64,000 nt of DNA from Bacteroidia bacterium (GCA_023151315.1 JAKLJE010000004.1:62001-126000); one strand, 5' to 3'. Positions 46,019 through 55,211 are shown, numbered from the stretch's first letter. Notes: generated from the letters alone by a model not told the origin. Made by a program: numbers and translations.

Positions 46019-46092
46019 CTTGGTTTGATTTAGGGGTTATAAAAAAACAGCAGCAACTTCCAGGGAAATTACTGCTGCGTCTCGATCATCTT

Positions 46093-47574
46093 TTAATATG
46101 CACGCGCAAATACCACACGTTCTTTGGAAGGCTTGCCGGTCAGAATGCACTGTCCGTCTTCCTGTTTGTTGTTAAGCGGGATGCAGCGAATGGTCGCTTT
46201 CGTCTGCTCCTTGATTCGGGCTTCTGTTTCTGCAGTTCCGTCCCAATGTGCCATAACGAATCCGCCTTTGTCCAGCGCAGCTTCGAATTCTGCCCATGTG
46301 TTTACATAATGCGTCATTGCTTCGCGCCGCTCCAATGCTTTCTTGTACATATTGGATTGAATATCATCCAAAGTGTCAGCGATTCGTTGAGCAAGTCCTT
46401 CCATTGGTACAACTTCTTTCGTCATCAGATCTCGACGTGCCATTTCAACACTGCCGTTGGCCAGATCTTTCGGGCCGATTCCAAGTCGCACCGGAACTCC
46501 TTTGAGTTCATGCTGTGCAAATTTGAATCCCGGACGATCCTTATCGTTGTTGTCAAACTTCACCGTGATATTCTTCGCACGCAAATCTGTCATCAGTTTA
46601 TTTGCAGCATCCGTGATCGCTTTCAGTTCTTCTTCTGAGCGGAAAATCGGAACAATCACTACCTGAATCGGCGCCAGTTTCGGTGGAATCACCAATCCTG
46701 CATCGTCGCTATGACTCATGATCAATGCGCCCATCAATCGGGTTGAAACGCCCCACGAAGTAGCCCAAACGTATTCGAGTTTGTTTTCGCTGTTCGCAAA
46801 TTTCACTTCAAATGCTTTGGCGAAGTTCTGTCCGAGGAAGTGAGAAGTTCCGGCCTGCAGTGCTTTTCCGTCCTGCATCATTGCTTCAATGCAATAGGTT
46901 TCTTCTGCACCTGCAAAACGCTCATTCGGAGTTTTGATTCCCTTAATAACCGGAATAGCCATGAAGTTCTCTGCGAACTCTGCATAAACATCCAGCATGC
47001 GTTCTGTTTCTTCAATTGCTTCCTGTTTGGTTGCATGCGCCGTGTGACCTTCCTGCCAAAGAAATTCTGCTGTGCGAAGGAACAAACGTGTGCGCATTTC
47101 CCAACGAACTACATTGGCCCATTGGTTAATCAGAAGCGGTAAATCGCGGTGACTCTTGATCCAGTCGCGATAAGTATTCCAGATAATTGTTTCCGAAGTA
47201 GGACGAACGATCAGCTCTTCATCGAGTTTCGCTTTCTCGTCTACCACTACTTGTCTTGTTTCCGGTGTATCGCCGATTGTTTTAAGGCGATGGTGTGTTA
47301 CCACGGCACATTCCTGCGCGAAACCGTCAACGTGCTTTGCTTCTTTACTGAGGAACGACTTGGGTATGAACAGCGGGAAGTATGCGTTAACGTGTCCTGT
47401 GTCTTTGAACATTTTGTCCAGCGCCTGCTGCATCTTTTCCCAGATGGCATAGCCATGCGGTTTGATTACCATGCAACCGCGAACTGCAGAATGGTCGGCA
47501 AGATCTGCTTTGGTTACGAGATCCTGATACCACTGATTGTAATCATCTGCCCGGCTTGTCAATACTTTTGCCAT
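46093..47574 (-). CDS. proS: Prolyl-tRNA synthetase (short, eukaryote/archaeal type)
   Basis: 493 residues from ATG at 47574 ([20 protein letters not shown]); an in-frame extension to 47640 crosses the promoter box. Class II motifs: motif 2 region ([31 protein letters not shown]) and motif 3 ([29 protein letters not shown]). It lacks the large editing insertion of the bacterial type and ends in Tyr, like type 3 ProS of archaea, eukaryotes and several bacterial phyla including Bacteroidota. Confidence 0.96.
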   Translation of the reverse strand: MAKVLTSRADDYNQWYQDLVTKADLADHSAVRGCMVIKPHGYAIWEKMQQALDKMFKDTGHVNAYFPLFIPKSFLSKEAKHVDGFAQECAVVTHHRLKTIGDTPETRQVVVDEKAKLDEELIVRPTSETIIWNTYRDWIKSHRDLPLLINQWANVVRWEMRTRLFLRTAEFLWQEGHTAHATKQEAIEETERMLDVYAEFAENFMAIPVIKGIKTPNERFAGAEETYCIEAMMQDGKALQAGTSHFLGQNFAKAFEVKFANSENKLEYVWATSWGVSTRLMGALIMSHSDDAGLVIPPKLAPIQVVIVPIFRSEEELKAITDAANKLMTDLRAKNITVKFDNNDKDRPGFKFAQHELKGVPVRLGIGPKDLANGSVEMARRDLMTKEVVPMEGLAQRIADTLDDIQSNMYKKALERREAMTHYVNTWAEFEAALDKGGFVMAHWDGTAETEARIKEQTKATIRCIPLNNKQEDGQCILTGKPSKERVVFARAY

Positions 47575-47628
47575 AATTCCCGCGTTTTTTTGGAATGATT
47601 TTTGTAACTTTACTTCAATACGTGAATG

Positions 47629-47636
47629 CAAAAATA
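47629..47636 (-). promoter_or_regulatory. -7 box (TATTTTTG) of proS
   Basis: Exact TAnnTTTG on the minus strand, 54 nt before the ATG at 47574. Confidence 0.5.
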
Positions 47637-47691
47637 GCACAAATCATCCCCGGTGCGAATTTGCAGGAATAAACTACAAAAACGTCGACTC

Positions 47692-49008
47692 ATGAAAACG
47701 GTTTACAATGTGGTTCTTGCTTCAGCTCTGATTGCAGGCATTTCGTCATGCAATTCATTCAAAGACCTGACAAAGCAAAAGAACGGGGATGATCTCTATT
47801 TTTCAATGAAAGACGCTAAAAAAGAGCGTGCGGCAGAGAAAAAGCGCAAAGAAGAGGAAGCTAAGAAGAAGGAAGAAGAAGCTCGTCAGCGTCAGATTCA
47901 GGAGAACAATGCCAAAGCAATGGCTACTTCTCCGGGAACGGATTATTACAATGAACCGTTCGACTACGATGATTATTATGATTACGAATATGCTGCCCGA
48001 TTGAGACGCTTCAATCATCCGGTTGCAGGTAGCGGTTACTATGGTAACTATTACACAAACTCTTATTACTACAATCAGAATCCGTATTACTACGGAACGA
48101 GCGTTTATAACAGTTACCCTTGGTGGGGGCCGTCATCTTACGCTTACAACTATTGTCCTTCTTCCTACTTCTACTATAACAGTGGTTGGCCTTGGGGAAC
48201 TGGAATGTATTACGGAAATTCTTATGGATACAATCCATACGGCTACTACGATCCGTGGATGAACGGTGGTTGGGGCTACAATCCTTATTACAGTTACGGT
48301 CCGGGTTGGAACGGCGGTTGGTACGGACCTATGACTCCGATTTATGCGAACTATTGGGGTGGCCCTTTCCTCGGTTGGAGCAACGGTAACGGAGGATATG
48401 GTTACGGCGGGTTCGGCAATAACAACAACTATTACTTCAACAGTTTCGATCAGAACAGTTATTACTACGGACCTCGCAGAACTGCAACTTCAACTGATGG
48501 ACGTCCGGTAGGATCAGGCGGACCTGCATTCGGTGAGCGTTTTGCAAGCAATATTGCTGCTGAAAATAATCTGCCATCTGCGGATATACAGAGTGTAAAT
48601 CAGGTTGTAGGCGTTGCTCCGGCAATGAATACAGCTCCGGTTCCATCTTCTACATCACCGGTTCAGGGAACTACGCCTGTTGCGCGTCCTGATGCTCCGG
48701 TAATGTCTCCTTCATCCGGAATTCCTGCACCGCCGCCAAGCAATAATCAGCCGACGCAGTCAAGAACAGATGGAAACACACCGCCTGCTCCTGTGTTCGG
48801 TAATCCCGGATCAAGTCAACCATCATCTGCTCCTTCAACGCAGCCTCGTAACGATGCACCGGCTCCGAATTACAGCACACCGCGCGGAACGAGCAACGAC
48901 AGAGGGAATTCTGCTCCTTCTATTTCTGCTCCTTCAGGTGGAAGCAATAACAGCAGCCCGGCTCCACGCAGTTCAGGTGGTAATAACTCCACAACACGAC
49001 CGCGTTAA
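47692..49008 (+). CDS. Tyr/Gly/Asn/Pro-rich low-complexity lipoprotein
   Basis: 438 residues. It has a lipoprotein signal (MKTVYNVVLASALIAGISSC, lipobox ISSC), a charged coiled stretch of about 30-80 (AAEKKRKEEEAKKKEEEARQ), a long region of about 85-275 dominated by Tyr, Asn, Gly and Trp (YYGNYYTNSYYYNQNPYYYG type), and a Pro/Ser/Asn-rich tail. The start at 47692 is the first that gives a signal peptide. No domain is recognised. A surface-anchored disordered or phase-separating protein is plausible. It is followed 9 nt later by the FadL-like gene, so the two are an operon. Confidence 0.85.
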   Translation: MKTVYNVVLASALIAGISSCNSFKDLTKQKNGDDLYFSMKDAKKERAAEKKRKEEEAKKKEEEARQRQIQENNAKAMATSPGTDYYNEPFDYDDYYDYEYAARLRRFNHPVAGSGYYGNYYTNSYYYNQNPYYYGTSVYNSYPWWGPSSYAYNYCPSSYFYYNSGWPWGTGMYYGNSYGYNPYGYYDPWMNGGWGYNPYYSYGPGWNGGWYGPMTPIYANYWGGPFLGWSNGNGGYGYGGFGNNNNYYFNSFDQNSYYYGPRRTATSTDGRPVGSGGPAFGERFASNIAAENNLPSADIQSVNQVVGVAPAMNTAPVPSSTSPVQGTTPVARPDAPVMSPSSGIPAPPPSNNQPTQSRTDGNTPPAPVFGNPGSSQPSSAPSTQPRNDAPAPNYSTPRGTSNDRGNSAPSISAPSGGSNNSSPAPRSSGGNNSTTRPR

Positions 49009-49017
49009 TCCGGATTT

Positions 49018-50490
49018 ATGAGAAAACTTGTTTTAACTGCAGGATTATTTCTTGCCGGCGTTGTTATTCACGCGCAGAATGAGCAGGATGTACTTCGCTA
49101 TTCGCGTACTGGTTTCGGCGGAAGTGCACGTTACTCTTCAATGGGCGGTGCTTACGGAGCATTAGGTGCTGATCTTTCCGTGATGTCATCGAATCCTGCC
49201 GGACTCGGTGTTTATCGCAAAAGCGATTTCACATTCACACCTTCGTTCTTCAATCAGAGTGTTGAGTCGAAATACGGAGATACAATAACTTCTGATGAAC
49301 GCTTTAATGTGAAAGTGGATCAGTTCGGATTTGTGATCGCATCTAAACCGGATAACAGAACTGATCATGGATGGCAGTACATGTCAATGGCCATCAACTA
49401 TTCACGCACCAACGCATTTCAGTCGAATGTGCTGATGGCGGGTGTTGCGAATTCATCATTAATGGACAGCTGGATCCGCAGTGCTTCCGGTAACGGACCA
49501 TCTCAGTTGGATCCGTTCAACGAAGGATTGGCTTGGAATTCATACATGATTGATCCGGTATCGTGGACAGACACAACACATTATGTTGATCGCGTTCCGG
49601 ACAGCACACAGATTCGTCAATTGAAATCGGTAGAGATTCGAGGCGGAATGGGAGAGTGGACTTTCGGTGCGGCAGGTAATTTCGACAACCGTATTTACAT
49701 AGGAGCGAGTGTAGGAATTCCAACTGTGAATTACGAAGAACAATCCTATTATTCGGAGAAAGAAGTTTACGATACCATTTCCAACTTCGATTATTTCTCT
49801 TTCGATCAGTATCTTCAAACGAAAGGGCGCGGAATCAATTTCAAAGCAGGCGTTATTTTCCGTCCGTTTGATTTTCTGCGACTGGGTGTTGCATTTCATT
49901 CACCGAGTTCACTGAAACTGACAGATTCGTATTTCAGCAAGATGTCTTCCATTCTTGGAGATACTGTTCGATATGCTGAATCACCAACGGGAAGTTATCG
50001 CTACAGCATTCGCACTCCGATGCGCGTTATCGGAAGTGTTGCGTTTGTGGCAGGTAAAATGGCTGTTGTAAGCTTCGATTATGAACTTGTGGATTATTCG
50101 GATGGACGATTGAAGTCGCAGGACTATGCTTTCTTCGATGAGAATGCTGCAGTACGTGCGAAGTACAAATCGGCGAGTAATATCCGTGGCGGTGTTGAAT
50201 TCCGAATGTTGCCATTCAGTTTGCGCGCCGGCTTTGCCTATTACGGAAGTCCTTATCAGGAAACTGTGAACAACGAAGTTTCACGTCTGTACATTACAGG
50301 AGGAGCAGGCTATCGCGATCCGAAAGATGTGTACTACGTGGATATCGGTTTCATTTCTCAGCGTTATACTGAGAACTACTATTTCTATGATCAGAGTCTT
50401 GTTGACCCTGTCGAGAACAAGTGGAAGTCGATCAACATCATGATCACTTTCGGTTTGCGATTCGGTGAAGAGCCGCCAAAATCCGAATAA
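49018..50490 (+). CDS. FadL/OmpP1-family outer-membrane transport protein
   Basis: 490 residues with a signal peptide (MRKLVLTAGLFLAGVVIHAQ). The segment RTGFGGSARYSSMGGAYGALGADLSVMSSNPAGLGVYRKSDFTFTPSF is the N-terminal hatch and first strand typical of Bacteroidota OmpP1/FadL relatives. Barrel strands follow (LRLGVAFHSPSSLKLTDSY, ASNIRGGVEFRMLPFSLRAGFAYYG), ending NIMITFGLRFGEEPPKSE. It probably passes hydrophobic molecules; the substrate is unknown. It is the second gene of the operon with the low-complexity lipoprotein. Confidence 0.87.
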   Translation: MRKLVLTAGLFLAGVVIHAQNEQDVLRYSRTGFGGSARYSSMGGAYGALGADLSVMSSNPAGLGVYRKSDFTFTPSFFNQSVESKYGDTITSDERFNVKVDQFGFVIASKPDNRTDHGWQYMSMAINYSRTNAFQSNVLMAGVANSSLMDSWIRSASGNGPSQLDPFNEGLAWNSYMIDPVSWTDTTHYVDRVPDSTQIRQLKSVEIRGGMGEWTFGAAGNFDNRIYIGASVGIPTVNYEEQSYYSEKEVYDTISNFDYFSFDQYLQTKGRGINFKAGVIFRPFDFLRLGVAFHSPSSLKLTDSYFSKMSSILGDTVRYAESPTGSYRYSIRTPMRVIGSVAFVAGKMAVVSFDYELVDYSDGRLKSQDYAFFDENAAVRAKYKSASNIRGGVEFRMLPFSLRAGFAYYGSPYQETVNNEVSRLYITGGAGYRDPKDVYYVDIGFISQRYTENYYFYDQSLVDPVENKWKSINIMITFGLRFGEEPPKSE

Positions 50491-50501
50491 CGAAACTCTA
50501 T

Positions 50502-50819
50502 TTAGTTGCCTGCCGGACTTGTTCTCGAAATGTTGAAGGACGGGCCGAAAGACATACTCGTATTGTCGTAATACGTGCGCGATTGACCTGTTTCGGTATC
50601 CCATACGATTACAGCCCACATCGTTTTATCGTCGTGTGTTGCAACCGACATACTCATCTGGTATTTGCCGATTTTATCAGTTCCGGATTGAATGAATTCC
50701 TGAGGTGAAGGTGGTTCTGCATTTGCAGTAGTGATGCTGAAATTGAATGCGGTTAACGCGAGTACAATGGCTGTGATGCCCAGACTTACTTTGAGAAAGT
50801 CGTTGGATGAAATTTTCAT
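50502..50819 (-). CDS. Small exported or membrane-anchored protein, unknown
   Basis: 105 residues from ATG at 50819. One hydrophobic segment at about 13-35 (VSLGITAIVLALTAFNFSITTANA) could be a signal peptide with cleavage after ANA or an anchor. The remainder (KYQMSMSVATHDDKTMWAVIVWDTETGQSRTYYDNTSM) is a short beta-rich domain. I do not recognise it. It is convergent with the FadL-like gene. Confidence 0.7.
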   Translation of the reverse strand: MKISSNDFLKVSLGITAIVLALTAFNFSITTANAEPPSPQEFIQSGTDKIGKYQMSMSVATHDDKTMWAVIVWDTETGQSRTYYDNTSMSFGPSFNISRTSPAGN

Positions 50820-50944
50820 GGTTGAATGATTTTCGATCAAGTTACCACGAAGGGATGAGAATGCAAATCTTAGTAATCAACTTTCCGTGATTTGATACCA
50901 GATTAGTGAGGCAAAGTTCACTTATAAGTGGCCATACGGAAAGA

Positions 50945-52447
50945 CTATTGCGTATTCATCGCAATATAATGTTCGATCAGTTTGTTGCGGTCAACCTTAT
51001 GACTTACGCTGTACGGGAATTCACTCACTGCAACGATGTCGCCGGGAATCATGTAGTAAGGCAATTTTTTCTGCAATGAATCTCTGAAGTATTCATTCGG
51101 ATTGCTGATGCCGCGTGACAGAATTACAAATGAAATCAGTTTTTTTACTTCGTTGTTTCTTTTCAACGCCACAGTAACAGCATCTGTTACTTCATCAAAT
51201 GAGAGCAGGACGTTGCTGATTTCATGCATTTCAATTCTGAATCCGTGCAGTTTGACCTGATCATCATTTCTGCCTAGATAATAGAACATGCCGTTTTCCT
51301 TGTATGCCAGATCGCCTGAACGAAAAGCGCGATGTCCGTTGTGTATGAAGAATTTCTGTGCATTGAGTTCCGGGCGTTTGAAGTATCCGGTTGAAACATG
51401 CGGGCCGCTGATAACGAGTTCGCCTTCTCCGCGATCGCCTGCAGGATTTTCAATGAACAAATCACTGCCCGTCATAGCATATCCGATAGGCAGAACTGAT
51501 TGCTGCGAAAGCATTTCGTCGGTGATGGTTACCAACGTTGTAATGATTGTAGCTTCTGTTGGGCCATAACCGTTCATGATACGGGCTTGTGGAAAGAGTT
51601 TCCGTAATTGCTGACAAATACGCGGTTGCAATTCTTCACCCATTAACACAAACGTATTAAGGTTGGGTAGATTGTTGCTGTTGAATTGAGGATGACGGAG
51701 GAATAGGTATGTAAATGAAGGAGTGGACATCCAAACTGTACAGCCGGTTGTTCCGATGCGTTCAATAAAGAGATTCTGATCTTTCGCGATTGCTGTGCTG
51801 TTCAGAACAACTGTTCCGCCAAGTGACATTGCATGAAATAAATCTCCGAGGGAAACGTCGAATGTGAACGGAGATTGATTCATGAACACATCTTTATCGG
51901 TGAAGCCGAATTCTGATGTGGTCCAGTCTATGTATGATAATGTTGAATTGCGCGTGATCTGTACACCTTTCGGTTCACCCGTTGAACCGGAAGTGAACAT
52001 GATGTATTGTAACAGATCCTGTTCAGGGATTGTAGCTTCAACTGTAAAATTCAGCGGCTGCGACTGCCTTATCGAGTTGTCGTATTCAATCACACATGGG
52101 AAGTTCATATCCACCGAACCGCCTGTGCAATTAATCATTATCTGAACATTGGCGATCGAAGCAACTTTTGCGATGCGTTCGGCAGGGTAGATTACATCAA
52201 CAGGAATGTAAGTAACTGAAGAGTGAATACATGCCATGATAGCAACCAGATATCTCGCCTCTTTATGACCATATATTATCACCGGTGCTCCATGCGGAAT
52301 TTTCATTTTGCTTAAAGTTTCCGCAAGCGATTCAATTTCCGTTTGCAACTCTTCCCACGTCAATGTCTTTTCACTTCCGACAACGGCGGGATGTGTAGCC
52401 GGTTGAGAGGAAGGTTCAAATCTCTTCTGGTGAAAATTGTAACGCAT
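50945..52447 (-). CDS. dltA: DltA-like amino-acid adenylating enzyme of a dlt-like operon
   Basis: 500 residues from ATG at 52447, 2 nt after dltB. Adenylation-domain motifs: FTSGSTGEPKGVQI (P-loop), NGYGPTEATI, FRSGDLAYKENGMFYYLGRNDDQVKLHGFRIE, and the C-terminal lysine in SHKVDRNKL. The stretch WMSTPSFTYLFLRHPQF is closely DltA-like. DltA activates D-alanine with ATP and loads it onto DltC. The D-Ala-sensing cysteine of Bacillus DltA (FCGEVLP) is methionine here (M269, LMGEEL), so substrate choice may differ. It is the last gene of the operon, and no terminator is obvious after it. Confidence 0.88.
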   Translation of the reverse strand: MRYNFHQKRFEPSSQPATHPAVVGSEKTLTWEELQTEIESLAETLSKMKIPHGAPVIIYGHKEARYLVAIMACIHSSVTYIPVDVIYPAERIAKVASIANVQIMINCTGGSVDMNFPCVIEYDNSIRQSQPLNFTVEATIPEQDLLQYIMFTSGSTGEPKGVQITRNSTLSYIDWTTSEFGFTDKDVFMNQSPFTFDVSLGDLFHAMSLGGTVVLNSTAIAKDQNLFIERIGTTGCTVWMSTPSFTYLFLRHPQFNSNNLPNLNTFVLMGEELQPRICQQLRKLFPQARIMNGYGPTEATIITTLVTITDEMLSQQSVLPIGYAMTGSDLFIENPAGDRGEGELVISGPHVSTGYFKRPELNAQKFFIHNGHRAFRSGDLAYKENGMFYYLGRNDDQVKLHGFRIEMHEISNVLLSFDEVTDAVTVALKRNNEVKKLISFVILSRGISNPNEYFRDSLQKKLPYYMIPGDIVAVSEFPYSVSHKVDRNKLIEHYIAMNTQ

Positions 52448-52449
52448 GA

Positions 52450-53616
52450 TCAGAACAGGAATGGGCAACGACCACTGAAAATAAAGAGAGATATTGCTAC
52501 CAGGTTAATCATTACAAAGATACTGATCCACTTAACAGCACGCGGTGGAAGATTTCCGAAAACAATGTCACGATTTTTTTTGCGACACGTCATCACATAC
52601 CAGTTGTGTATTGCAGAATAAACTCCGAACAGAGCACCACTGAGAATATAATTCAGTGTAAATCCGTTCCAGCAGCCCATCAGAAGAAACGTGAGAAACA
52701 GAGCTACATTCTGACGCGTAAGCGGAAACTTCTTCAGGCTCTTCATTCGGCTGAATTGCATGTAGAGTGGTGTGAAGAAATAATCTTTCAGCCATTCGCC
52801 CAATGAAATATGAAACCGTCTCCAGAAATCCTGAGGATTCACAGCTACGAAAGGATTACTGAAGTTGACCGGAACAGTAATGCCCATTAGTTTTCCGAGA
52901 CCGAGTGCCATCCATGAATAACCTGCGAAATCGAAAAAGAGATAGACGTAATAGGCATACATTGTGCTGAGCATAGCCAGTGCTTCGTTGCTTCCGAATT
53001 CGAACTGCTGCAGCCAGTAACGATCTGTGATTTCTGCGAGTACAAATTTGAATGCTATGCCGCGCATCAGATATTGAATTCCGGTACTGAAATTATCAGT
53101 AGTTATGTTTGTGAAACCGGTGGATTCTGTCTTTACATAGCGACTGAATTTTTCTATTGGTCCTATGAGAAGTGTTGGGGTGAAAGCCAGAAAATTAAAA
53201 TAAGAAACAATATGGGGCAGTTTGCTTTCCGGTTGTGCATCCATGTAGAAGCCCATTACGCGGAATGTTGCATACGACAAACCGGCAAATGAGAGCACAT
53301 CGCTCCAATGGAACGGATACTGATATGTCCGGATGTCAAATTTGACCAAAAGCATCGGTAATAAGAGAAGTAGAACTCCCCAGATTTTTTTTCGAAACCG
53401 AAAAACACGAATCAACAGCGCAGTCATTCCGAATGAATAAACCAAGTAAAGCAGGAAGTGAATGGGCTGCGGATAAACGAAAATCAAGTACGTAAGATTC
53501 AGCACTGCCAATACGTAACGATAATGAACATCTTTCAACACCTGTTTGCATGCGGCGAGAACCAGCACGAACAGGAGCATCAGGACGAAGAAATCAGACA
53601 GACTGAAAGGCAGCAT
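52450..53616 (-). CDS. dltB: DltB-like MBOAT acyltransferase
   Basis: 388 residues with about ten hydrophobic helices. The MBOAT landmarks FDFAGYSWMALGLGKLMG, NFSNPFVAVNPQDFWRRFHISLGEWLKDYFFTPLY and FLLMGCWNGFTLNYILSG are in the right order. H269 corresponds to the first conserved MBOAT histidine. The second, expected in the W-H-G motif 47 residues later, is Asn here (N317, codon 52666-52668). In Gram-positive systems DltB moves D-Ala from DltC across the membrane onto DltX. It is 3 nt after dltX and 2 nt before dltA. Confidence 0.9.
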   Translation of the reverse strand: MLPFSLSDFFVLMLLFVLVLAACKQVLKDVHYRYVLAVLNLTYLIFVYPQPIHFLLYLVYSFGMTALLIRVFRFRKKIWGVLLLLLPMLLVKFDIRTYQYPFHWSDVLSFAGLSYATFRVMGFYMDAQPESKLPHIVSYFNFLAFTPTLLIGPIEKFSRYVKTESTGFTNITTDNFSTGIQYLMRGIAFKFVLAEITDRYWLQQFEFGSNEALAMLSTMYAYYVYLFFDFAGYSWMALGLGKLMGITVPVNFSNPFVAVNPQDFWRRFHISLGEWLKDYFFTPLYMQFSRMKSLKKFPLTRQNVALFLTFLLMGCWNGFTLNYILSGALFGVYSAIHNWYVMTCRKKNRDIVFGNLPPRAVKWISIFVMINLVAISLFIFSGRCPFLF

Positions 53617-53619
53617 AAT

Positions 53620-53769
53620 TTAGAACTGCTGATAAACGAATTGAGATGAGGATCCCGGTTTATTGTTCGGGTGATGATTGTGCGATGAATACAACCAGAA
53701 CAGACAGCATACGATTGCTGAATACATCAGGACGTTGATTACAAAATCTTTTGCATTACTGTCGTTCAT
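53620..53769 (-). CDS. dltX: DltX-like 49-residue microprotein with C-terminal FVYQQF
   Basis: MNDSNAKDFVINVLMYSAIV opens a 49-residue protein with one membrane helix (about 9-27), a short polar His/Asn/Pro/Ser linker, and the C-terminus QFVYQQF. DltX of Gram-positive bacteria is a similar single-pass protein ending in an F-I-Y-x-x-F motif whose tyrosine is reported to carry the D-Ala between DltB and DltD. Position supports the call: its ATG overlaps the end of dltD by 14 nt and its stop is 3 nt before dltB. N-terminus inside and C-terminus in the periplasm is inferred. No ribosome-binding site is obvious, in keeping with the rest of the genome. Confidence 0.82.
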   Translation of the reverse strand: MNDSNAKDFVINVLMYSAIVCCLFWLYSSHNHHPNNKPGSSSQFVYQQF

Positions 53770-54961
53770 AGTTGAGGTGGTAATTATCGATAATGAATCT
53801 TGAAATTTTCAGCCATCCGTAATCGCCGGGATGCATCACATCTGTAAACAGTTCTTTTTCGAATTGGTCAGTTTTAACTGTAAACATATTATAACAAGGG
53901 TAGTTGGCTGCAGAAATGGCATCAGTTAATTCGTTAACCAGAGGTTGCAGCTCTGCGGCATTTTCGTAATAAAGAATGTTTACCGGGAGAATTACAAATG
54001 ATACGTTGGCACCTCTGGTCTTGAGAAAATTAATCAGCATGTGAAAGTCATTCATCTCAACATTCTGTGAGCGTGGCACGGTCCAGAATCTGCCGTGACG
54101 TCCTTTAATGAAGGCGTCATAATATTCATTGTTCACTCCCATTGAGTTATTCGTAGAAGCCGCTCGGGCCTTGTTCTTCGCAGCATTATACAAGCTGTCC
54201 CAATTGATAAGTACTGTGTCCGTGTGCAGAGGAGAGCGATGAAAAATTCCGGTCATTGATTTCGGTGATCCGGAATAGGAGCCACTGAACAGCGGCATAG
54301 TGTATTTCATCGGAGCATATACTGCTGCAGATAACGGGTTACGTTGAAGTTGATGTTCGTAAAAGAAATATTTGTGCTCCGGCGACGGATGGTTGATGTC
54401 AAAAAACATCTCTGAAAAGCGTTCAGCGAAAACGGTTTTTTCATTTGCACTGGTATCCTTGTTGATTCGTTGCAACATCGAAGGAGAGTTGAACTTGAGC
54501 CAGATTTCTGAGGGCGTGCCCGTTGCAGCATCATTGCCTGCGAACCAACCCGGAGATAGTATAATAACTACCGGTGCGTTCTTCAGGCGATCAGCATGCG
54601 CAAGTAGTTGCGAGTAGATAGAAAAGCATTGATTCCCTGCTTCGCCGATGCCAATGACTTGTGTTGTGAATCGTTGAGAAATAAAACGATAGGAAACGGC
54701 ATCACTATGGCTGGTCAGTTCTGACGAGCCAAACAGAAATATGTTCTCATATCCTTCACCTGTTGAGAGCAGGTAATTTTCGTAAACAGGCTCACCGTTA
54801 AATTCAGGTATGTATCGTATGCCAGCAATAGCATCAGCTTTTACATTGAACTGTTCTGGCTCGAATAACTCGTTTTGGAGTTGCGGATTATGTTGCAGAT
54901 AGACCCCCAGAGATGCCGCTATTGCAAGCGGAAGCAGAACAGTGGCCAGCAACTTTCTCAT
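53756..54961 (-). CDS. dltD: DltD-like SGNH-type acyl transferase
   Basis: 401 residues with an N-terminal membrane anchor (about 4-22). The periplasmic SGNH-like domain shows the nucleophile motif FLFGSSEL (serines 79-80), the oxyanion-type GIGEAGNQC, the block VVIILSPGWF, and the C-terminal DVMHPGDYGW with catalytic D374 and H377. In characterised systems DltD moves D-Ala from DltX to the acceptor polymer. Gram-positive DltD acts on lipoteichoic acid; the acceptor here must be different (inference). It lies 5 nt after dltC and overlaps dltX. Confidence 0.88.
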   Translation of the reverse strand: MRKLLATVLLPLAIAASLGVYLQHNPQLQNELFEPEQFNVKADAIAGIRYIPEFNGEPVYENYLLSTGEGYENIFLFGSSELTSHSDAVSYRFISQRFTTQVIGIGEAGNQCFSIYSQLLAHADRLKNAPVVIILSPGWFAGNDAATGTPSEIWLKFNSPSMLQRINKDTSANEKTVFAERFSEMFFDINHPSPEHKYFFYEHQLQRNPLSAAVYAPMKYTMPLFSGSYSGSPKSMTGIFHRSPLHTDTVLINWDSLYNAAKNKARAASTNNSMGVNNEYYDAFIKGRHGRFWTVPRSQNVEMNDFHMLINFLKTRGANVSFVILPVNILYYENAAELQPLVNELTDAISAANYPCYNMFTVKTDQFEKELFTDVMHPGDYGWLKISRFIIDNYHLNYERQ

Positions 54962-54966
54962 TTCAA

Positions 54967-55194
54967 TCAGAGTGTTTCAGTCAATGCGGCAATCTGATTG
55001 ATTGTATCCATATTTTCTTCTGTAATCAGATGCTGCGGAATACGCTTGCCTGTTTTTTCTTCTATGCTGATTACAAGATCTACCACTGTAATGGAATCAA
55101 GTAGGTTTGATCGGATCAACGATTCATCAAATGCCACTTTCTTAAATGCCAGTTGCGCAATTTCCTGTTGGATAAATGTCTTCAGATCATCCAT
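54967..55194 (-). CDS. dltC: DltC-like acyl/D-alanyl carrier protein
   Basis: 75 residues. A four-helix carrier protein with the phosphopantetheine site in NLLDSITVVDLVISIEEKTG (serine 34). It resembles DltC more than FabACP in length and in having DSI rather than DSL. First gene of the dlt-like operon, preceded by the TATCTTCG box. A general acyl carrier protein is the alternative, but the operon makes DltC the better call. Confidence 0.85.
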   Translation of the reverse strand: MDDLKTFIQQEIAQLAFKKVAFDESLIRSNLLDSITVVDLVISIEEKTGKRIPQHLITEENMDTINQIAALTETL

Positions 55195-55211
55195 AGACTT
55201 GATTTATTCAG

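Noticed and set aside
45970-46638. Plus-strand frame of 222 codons opposite the proS 3' end
   Set aside because: It overlaps conserved proS in antisense, and its composition is typical of a shadow frame.
50919-50930. 12-bp palindrome cacttataagtg after dltA
   Set aside because: Perfect but short and AT-rich, with no T-run; it could occur by chance and is not reported as a terminator.
50945-55194. Nonribosomal peptide synthetase or acyl-CoA cluster instead of a dlt-like operon
   Set aside because: The adenylation enzyme has no condensation or thioesterase domain, and the MBOAT, SGNH and DltX-like genes fit the dlt layout.
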